Shown here in pieces: positions 15,739 through 19,915 of a DNA stretch of 19,915 nucleotides. The stretch comes from DASPTH01 sp035623515. Its GTDB lineage: Bacteria > Actinomycetota > Acidimicrobiia > IMCC26256 > DASPTH01. The stretch lies in contig DASPTH010000342.1 in NCBI GenBank assembly GCA_035623515.1, forward strand, positions 1 through 19,915. Direction: 5' to 3'. Below the pieces are notes generated by a model that worked only from the letters and a program-made list of their open reading frames with translations, did no database searches and was not told the DNA's origin. The first letter of the stretch is position 1. Every line of letters starts with the position of its first letter. The translations under genes and the position numbers were made by a program.

Positions 15739-17408
15739 TCGCGGGCGGGACCGTGGTCGACGGCTCGGGCGCGCCGCCGCGCACGGCCGACATCGCCGTC
15801 ACCGACGGCCGCATCGCGGCTGTGGGCCGCGTCGACGGCGCCGCGACGCGGGTGCTCGACGCGGACGGTCTCGTCGTGACGCCGGGCTTCGTCGACATCC
15901 ACACGCACTACGACGCGCAGCTGCACTGGGACCCGACCGCGTCGCCGGCGTCGTGGCACGGCGTCACCACGGTGCTCACGGGCAACTGCGGGTTCACGCT
16001 CGCGCCGAGCCGGCCGGAGGACGTCGACTGGCTGCTCCTGATGCTGAGCCGGGTCGAGGGCATGGCGCCCGACGCGCTGGCCGCCGGTGTGCCGTTCCGG
16101 GGCGGCGGCCTCGGCGAGTTCCTCGCCGGCCTCGAGGGCCACCTCGGCGTCAACGTCGGTGCCAACGTCGGGCACTGTGCAGTCCGGCGCTACGTCATGG
16201 GCGACGACGCTTCGGAACGCGCGGCGACGGACGACGAGATCGACGAGATGCGCGCGCTCGTGCGTGACGCGATGCGCGACGGCGCCGTCGGGTTCACGTC
16301 GTCGCAGCTCGACCTCCACGTCGCGCACGACGGACGCGGTGTGCCGTCGAACTATGCCACCGCCCACGAGCTGGTCGCGCTGGCGGGTGTGCTCGCCGAG
16401 TTCGGCAGGGGCTCGATCGAGTTCATCCCGCGCACGTTCCTCGAGGGGTACGACGAAGCCGACCGCGAGCTCGTGGTGGGGATGGCGCGCGCCTCCGGGC
16501 GACCCGTCCACCTCAACACGCTGACCGCGATGCCCCATGCGCCGAACGGTTGGAAGCGCAGTCTCGAGTTCGCGGAGGCGGCCACGGTCGACGGCCTCGA
16601 GGTCCACCCGATGTTCGCGGCCAACCGGCAGAGCGTGCACTTCGCGCTGGGCTCGACGTTCCTCTTCGACGAGCTGCCGAGCTTCCGCGACACGTTGACG
16701 TCGGCTGCGCCCGAGCGCGAGCGCCGCCTGCGCGACCCCGCGGTGCGTGACCGGATGCGGGCCGAGCTCGCCGATACACGCGGTCGTTCCTTCGTCTTCA
16801 CGTGGGACACCCTGTCCGTGGAGTCGGTGGCGCGCCCCGAGCACGAGCGCTCCGTGGGGTACAGCGTGCAGGAGATCGCCGACGGACAGGGCGTCGACCC
16901 GCTCGATGCCTTTCTCGATCTCTCGCTCGCCGACGGGCTCGAGACCCAGTTCGTGCGCGCCACGCCGCCGTCGGCCGCGCGCCGGGCCGCGGTGGAGACC
17001 ATGATGCGGAGCGTCGTCACGATGGCCGGCAGCTCCGACGGCGGCGCGCACGTGCTGTCCTTCTGCGGCGCCGACTTCACCACGCGCCTGCTCACCGACT
17101 GGGTGCCGGAGGTCCTCACCCTCGAGGCGGCGGTGGCGCGGCTCACGTCCATCCCCGCCGCCGCGTGCGGCCTCCGTGGCCGCGGCGTGATCGCCGACGG
17201 CGCGGCCGCCGACCTCAACGTCATCGACCGCGAGCACCTCGCCGCCGGCGACGTGCCGCGTTTCGTGCGCGACTTCCCGGCGGGGAGCGGCCGCTACGTG
17301 GTCGACGCCGAGGGTTACGTCACCACCGTCGTCGACGGAGAGGTGCTCTTCGACGACGGCGAGTGGTCGGGAGCGACGCCGGGGCGCGTCCTGCGCGGCG
17401 GCGCGTAG
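15723..17408 (+). CDS. N-acyl-D-amino-acid deacylase-family amidohydrolase
   Basis: A 561-residue amidohydrolase 3/D-aminoacylase-type protein from GTG 15723, chosen because the family's opening FDLLIAGGTVVDGSG then begins at residue 2; it overlaps the upstream gene by 16 bases. Metal-site marks are His60 and His62 in DIHTHYD, a Cys89 in TGNCGFTLAP (as in D-aminoacylases), and Asp439 in SSDGGAHVLSFCGAD. Other family segments are VGFTSSQLDLHVAHDGRGVPSNYA and a closing ADLNVIDRE. D-aminoacylases cleave N-acyl groups from D-amino acids, but many actinobacterial members have unknown substrates (N-acyl amino acids, cyclic imides). It is the last plus-strand gene; the next gene converges on it 37 bp away. 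Confidence 0.87.
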   Translation: MFDLLIAGGTVVDGSGAPPRTADIAVTDGRIAAVGRVDGAATRVLDADGLVVTPGFVDIHTHYDAQLHWDPTASPASWHGVTTVLTGNCGFTLAPSRPEDVDWLLLMLSRVEGMAPDALAAGVPFRGGGLGEFLAGLEGHLGVNVGANVGHCAVRRYVMGDDASERAATDDEIDEMRALVRDAMRDGAVGFTSSQLDLHVAHDGRGVPSNYATAHELVALAGVLAEFGRGSIEFIPRTFLEGYDEADRELVVGMARASGRPVHLNTLTAMPHAPNGWKRSLEFAEAATVDGLEVHPMFAANRQSVHFALGSTFLFDELPSFRDTLTSAAPERERRLRDPAVRDRMRAELADTRGRSFVFTWDTLSVESVARPEHERSVGYSVQEIADGQGVDPLDAFLDLSLADGLETQFVRATPPSAARRAAVETMMRSVVTMAGSSDGGAHVLSFCGADFTTRLLTDWVPEVLTLEAAVARLTSIPAAACGLRGRGVIADGAAADLNVIDREHLAAGDVPRFVRDFPAGSGRYVVDAEGYVTTVVDGEVLFDDGEWSGATPGRVLRGGA

Positions 17409-17420
17409 CCGTCGCGCCCG

Positions 17421-17454
17421 GTCACGTCGGGTCACCTCACGTCACTCACGTCAC
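17421..17454. repeat. four phased GTCAC direct repeats between convergent genes
   Basis: GTCAC occurs at 17421, 17431, 17441 and 17450, spacings of 10, 10 and 9 bp, about one helical turn each. The array spans the short gap between the converging genes and the last codons of the bpsA-like gene. No inverted GTGAC partner is present, so it is not a hairpin. Function unknown. Confidence 0.5.
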
Positions 17455-18711
17455 ATCAGGGCGGTTCATCCGGTGCCGGGGCGTGTGGTCGACCCGCGCG
17501 ACGGGGCCTTCGCCGGTGGGGTACGCGACGACGATTGCGGTCGTCGAGTCGGGCGTGCTGCGGTGGAAGCGGACCGTGACGCGTGGCTCGACGAGGTCGA
17601 GGAGCGCGCGCTGGGACTGCTCGCCGGTGATGTCGCGATGGTGGTTGCGCACGATGACCGCCGTCGGGCGGTCGGCGGTCCGCAGCGCGCGGAGGAGCAG
17701 CTCGTCGGGCTCGCGGCGGAGGTCCACCACCCGGCCGCCGGGCACGAGGGCGGCGGCCGCGTCGGCGATGGGGGAGGGGAGGCCGGTGGCGGCCTCCTCG
17801 GCCTGCGGGCCGCGCGTGTAGAGCCGACGCGAGCGTGACGCGCGGCCGAGCCGCCGCCACGTCGCCGCGGTGGGCCGGCACACGTAGAGGTCGCTCCATC
17901 CGCCGATGGCATCCGCGGCGGGGTAGGAGTTGAACGACGGGTGGATCGCCTCGATGACCACGCGCAGGCGGTTGATCCGGTCCTGCACGGCGAGGGCGAG
18001 GTCGGGCCGATGGTCCCCGGCGCCGTACGCGATCACCACGCGACCGCGCGCACGGTTGTGGAGCGCGGCCAGCCCACGCTCGAGGAAGACCTCGACCCCG
18101 TCGGCGGAGTACGGAGGGTCGCTGAAGACCAGTGCGGCGGTGCCCTGGAGGGGCTCGGGGAGCCCGTCGCGCAGATCGGCCCACACCGTGCGGACCGCGA
18201 GCCCGCGTGCCTGCGCGATGCCGTCGAGGTACTCGAGCAGTGGATCGTCGATGTCGACGACGACGACCTCGACGTCGGGCATCACGAGCGCAGCGGCGAT
18301 CGAGGTGAGGTCGTGGTCGCCGAGCAGGAGGAGCGGGCCGTCGATCGCGAACTGGTCACGCAGGAGGGTGGCCCGCGCGACGACCGTCGCGGCATCGGCG
18401 GGCACCTGGTCGAGCACGGGCCGCGCACGCGGGGCGCGTTCGATCAGCGTGGACACGATCTCGACGGTGTCGGCGTCGAGCGCGAGGTGAGCGAGCCGGA
18501 CGCGGTCGAGCGCGGGCTCGACCTCCGTGGGGCGAGCGGCGTCGAACGCGGCGACGAGCCGCTCGACCGTCCGGCGCGAGAGGCCGCTCGCCCGCACCAG
18601 CTCGCCGAGCGCGCGGTGTCCCGCCGCCAGCTGGACGACGACCACCCGGCCCCATCGGGCGTCGGGCCCGAGGTCGGCCAGAACCGAGTCGAGCGACTCG
18701 GGCACGGTCAC
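17446..18711 (-). CDS. BpsA-like branched-chain polyamine synthase (N4-bis(aminopropyl)spermidine synthase family)
   Basis: A 421-residue minus-strand protein from GTG 18711, which shares GTGA with the stop of the upstream kinase-like gene. Residues about 20-65 look like a winged helix (LGELVRASGLSRRTVERLV). Residues about 120-290 match the BpsA catalytic domain: LLLLGDHDLTS (127-137), VVVVDID (149-155), LVFSDPPYSADGVEVFL (194-210), SFNSYPAADAIGGWSDLYVCRPT (259-281). BpsA adds aminopropyl groups from decarboxylated SAM to spermidine, making branched polyamines known chiefly from thermophiles. The family GDDD motif reads GDHD (131-134). About 130 extra C-terminal residues follow (RLYTRGPQAEEAATG to the end), with no family I recognise. 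No spermidine synthase or SAM decarboxylase gene is in the window, so the exact polyamine substrate is open. Confidence 0.82.
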   Translation of the reverse strand: MTVPESLDSVLADLGPDARWGRVVVVQLAAGHRALGELVRASGLSRRTVERLVAAFDAARPTEVEPALDRVRLAHLALDADTVEIVSTLIERAPRARPVLDQVPADAATVVARATLLRDQFAIDGPLLLLGDHDLTSIAAALVMPDVEVVVVDIDDPLLEYLDGIAQARGLAVRTVWADLRDGLPEPLQGTAALVFSDPPYSADGVEVFLERGLAALHNRARGRVVIAYGAGDHRPDLALAVQDRINRLRVVIEAIHPSFNSYPAADAIGGWSDLYVCRPTAATWRRLGRASRSRRLYTRGPQAEEAATGLPSPIADAAAALVPGGRVVDLRREPDELLLRALRTADRPTAVIVRNHHRDITGEQSQRALLDLVEPRVTVRFHRSTPDSTTAIVVAYPTGEGPVARVDHTPRHRMNRPDVT

Positions 18712-19238
18712 CGGCCGGTCTCCGCGAAGCGCAGGATCGTGGGGTAGTCGGGCCGGTAGCCGTCGGCGGTGTCGACGAACAGGGTGGGCACGTCGAGCTC
18801 CATCGCGCGGTACCGATCCCACGGGATCGACTCGCGCTGGTCGTCCGCGTGCACCGAGTGCCGCGCCCCGCTCGCCGACCGCTCGAGAAGGCGTCGAGCG
18901 AGCACGCGCTCGGGGGCGGTGCAGTGCACCAGCACCGCGCGAGCGCGCTCGACCATCGGGGCCACGCTGTCGGCGAGGTCCTGGTGGAAGGCGCTCTCGA
19001 CGACGACCGGTACCCCGAGCTCGAGCTGTTCGCCGGCGAGGGCGTACAGCGCGCCGACGGCGGCGCGGCCGAGCTGCCGGCTGCGGTCGAGCGACCCGGC
19101 CGGGAGCACCTCGCCGAGTGCCTCCTTGATCGTGTCCTTCGTGAGGAGGGCGAACCCGAGGTCGCCGGCCAACCGGCGCGCCAGCGTCGTCTTGCCGGCA
19201 CCCGGCGCACCCGACACGAGCACCAGCCGACTCGCCAT
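18708..19238 (-). CDS. P-loop AAA-family kinase-like protein
   Basis: A 176-residue minus-strand protein. ATG 19238 is chosen because AAGGA (19247-19251) sits 8 bases upstream; an in-frame ATG at 19247 would add three residues. The Walker A motif is GAPGAGKTT (10-18), followed by LLTKDTIKEAL (31-41), as in small-molecule/zeta-type kinases that use Asp or Lys near the start of helix 2. A Walker B-like strand is PVVVESAFHQ (77-86), and Arg-rich lid segments (RVLARRLLERSASGARHSVHADDQR) follow. The substrate is unknown. Its stop overlaps the start of the bpsA-like gene, so the two are probably co-translated; no toxin-antitoxin partner is visible. Confidence 0.8.
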   Translation of the reverse strand: MASRLVLVSGAPGAGKTTLARRLAGDLGFALLTKDTIKEALGEVLPAGSLDRSRQLGRAAVGALYALAGEQLELGVPVVVESAFHQDLADSVAPMVERARAVLVHCTAPERVLARRLLERSASGARHSVHADDQRESIPWDRYRAMELDVPTLFVDTADGYRPDYPTILRFAETGR

Positions 19239-19263
19239 GGCGCTCATCCTTGCCGAGCGGCAG

Positions 19264-19299
19264 GAGCGAGGGTGGGGAGCGCCTCCGGGCACCCCGCTC
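19264..19299. repeat. hairpin between the Nudix and kinase-like genes
   Basis: GAGCGAGGGTG (19264-19274) pairs with CACCCCGCTC (19290-19299) over 10 bp with one bulged A. Inside is a second 4-bp stem, GGAG/CTCC (19276-19279 with 19283-19286), around a 3-base loop. There is no T-tract on the minus-strand 3' side. It may be a terminator-like structure or part of the kinase gene's leader. Confidence 0.4.
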
Positions 19300-19305
19300 G
19301 GGTCT

Positions 19306-19333
19306 ACTTCACATAACGAGGATTATGGGCGTT
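19306..19333. other. dif-like XerC/XerD recombination site
   Basis: The 28 bp read, on the plus strand, ACTTCACATAA (11) + CGAGGA (6) + TTATGGGCGTT (11), the dif layout with CATAA and TTATG flanking a 6-bp centre. Read on the minus strand the arms are AACGCCCATAA and TTATGTGAAGT, comparable to E. coli dif arms GGTGCGCATAA and TTATGTTAAAT. It is an AT-rich island in very GC-rich DNA. The TAA stop of the Nudix gene lies inside the minus-strand XerC-type arm. Confidence 0.72.
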
Positions 19334-19742
19334 CGCGACTCGGTCGGGGGAGCACGCCGGTCTCGCGGAGGAAGTCGAGCAGGCCGTCGACGACGCGCAG
19401 GTCGGACAGGGCGTGGAGCGGCACCCACGCCACCTCCGCGGCGTCGTCACCGGCCTCCGGGGTCTGCGACCGATCGAGGACGGTCACCGCGAAGTCGAGG
19501 ATCACGAAGTGGAAGGTGTCGCCGATGCGTTCGACCCAGCCGAGGAAGCGGTCGACGACGCACTCGAGCGCGGTCTCCTCCAGCATCTCCCGCACGACGG
19601 CCGCGTGCACCGGCTCGCCGGCCTCGACGCGGCCGCCGGGCACCGACCACTCCCCGGCCGCAGGTCCTCTCCCCCGCCGGACGAGGAGGATCGCTCCGTC
19701 GTGCACCGCGACCGCGCCGACGGCGACCTCGGGCGCGCTCAT
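19323..19742 (-). CDS. Nudix hydrolase
   Basis: A 139-residue minus-strand protein from ATG 19742, which overlaps the upstream gene's stop by ATGA. The Nudix box is complete except for one position: GRVEAGEPVHAAVVREMLEETAL (37-59) matches G-x5-E-x7-RE-U-xEE-x-G-U, with Ala58 in place of the last Gly. The metal-binding Glu residues (Glu52, Glu55, Glu56) are present. Family members hydrolyse nucleoside diphosphates linked to another group, such as oxidised nucleotides or ADP-ribose; the substrate cannot be determined. Its stop codon lies in the dif-like site. Confidence 0.9.
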   Translation of the reverse strand: MSAPEVAVGAVAVHDGAILLVRRGRGPAAGEWSVPGGRVEAGEPVHAAVVREMLEETALECVVDRFLGWVERIGDTFHFVILDFAVTVLDRSQTPEAGDDAAEVAWVPLHALSDLRVVDGLLDFLRETGVLPRPSRERP

Positions 19743-19915
19743 CGGGTGGTGTCGTGCCGGCGGTGCATCGTGAGCAGCCGCGCGGTGAAACGGTGCTCCT
19801 CGAAGAAGTTCTTGGCCGCGCGGTGACCGGGGAGGGCCGGGGCGTCGATGCCCACGCACTCGCGCTCCTCGCAGAACGCGATGAGATCGCCGACGATCTG
19901 CTCGCCCACGCCCAC
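19739..19915 (-). CDS. GNAT acetyltransferase, C-terminal part (5' end outside window)
   Basis: The last 58 codons of a minus-strand gene that continues beyond the window. The frame is open from base 19915 and begins near GVGEQIVGDLIAF, which fits the GNAT acetyl-CoA motif A, G-x-G. The remainder, IDAPALPGHRAAKNFFEEHRF followed by TARLLTMHR, has the AAKNFFE..FT pattern near the C-terminus of GNAT proteins. The substrate is not known. Its TGA overlaps the ATG of the Nudix gene by four bases. Confidence 0.75.
   Translation of the reverse strand: MGVGEQIVGDLIAFCEERECVGIDAPALPGHRAAKNFFEEHRFTARLLTMHRRHDTTR

Noticed and set aside
18708..19238. Toxin-antitoxin role for the P-loop protein (zeta-toxin-like)
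   Set aside because: No antitoxin-like small gene is adjacent; it overlaps a metabolic gene, so a small-molecule kinase is more likely.

Overview
The window is gene-dense, very GC-rich bacterial chromosomal DNA; its longest gap without a gene is 145 bp. Gene content and order point to an actinobacterium. The stretch from pgsA through gcvH, garA, ftsR, the DUF151 nuclease and a second MerR regulator to gcvP follows the order I recall for Mycobacterium tuberculosis Rv1822-Rv1832. Extra genes (a Cys-type lipoyl-family transferase, a phosphoribosyltransferase, a PD-(D/E)xK-like protein and gcvT) and a zinc ribbon on GarA suggest a deep lineage such as Acidimicrobiia. That placement is inference, not proof. 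Six neighbouring gene pairs share four-base stop/start overlaps (GTGA or ATGA), and several genes have a TANNNT -10 box only 5-8 bases before the start codon, suggesting leaderless mRNAs.

Layout, left to right. Positions 1-2038 hold molybdenum-hydroxylase (CO dehydrogenase/xanthine dehydrogenase type) maturation genes: a 5'-truncated CoxE-like VWA protein and two XdhC-family proteins. An SDR protein lacking the usual Tyr/Lys pair follows (2052-2774). Next come a CDP-alcohol phosphatidyltransferase (pgsA-like) and a fused sugar-nucleotidyltransferase/hexapeptide/phosphomannomutase-like protein whose mutase half has lost all four catalytic loops. Positions 5925-14560 form the glycine cleavage and growth-control block: gcvH with a LipM-like transferase, garA, ftsR, a divergent hypoxanthine phosphoribosyltransferase, the DUF151 nuclease, a Rv1830/resR-like MerR gene behind a clear promoter and a perfect inverted repeat, a small PD-(D/E)xK-like protein, then gcvT and gcvP. 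The gcv genes supply three of the four glycine cleavage components (H, T, P), and the transferase probably modifies the H protein. Two amidohydrolases (14593-17408) end the plus-strand block.

At about 17.4 kb the coding strand flips. On the minus strand lie a GNAT acetyltransferase (5'-truncated), a Nudix hydrolase, a P-loop kinase-like protein and a BpsA-like branched-polyamine synthase. Between the Nudix and kinase genes is a 28-bp sequence with the architecture of a XerC/XerD dif site (11-bp arm, 6-bp centre, 11-bp arm, with CATAA and TTATG flanking the centre). Together with the strand flip 1.9 kb away, this suggests the window lies at the replication terminus, or at a dif-like site used by an Xer-dependent element.

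I saw no tRNA, rRNA, CRISPR array, insertion sequence or recognisable riboswitch.
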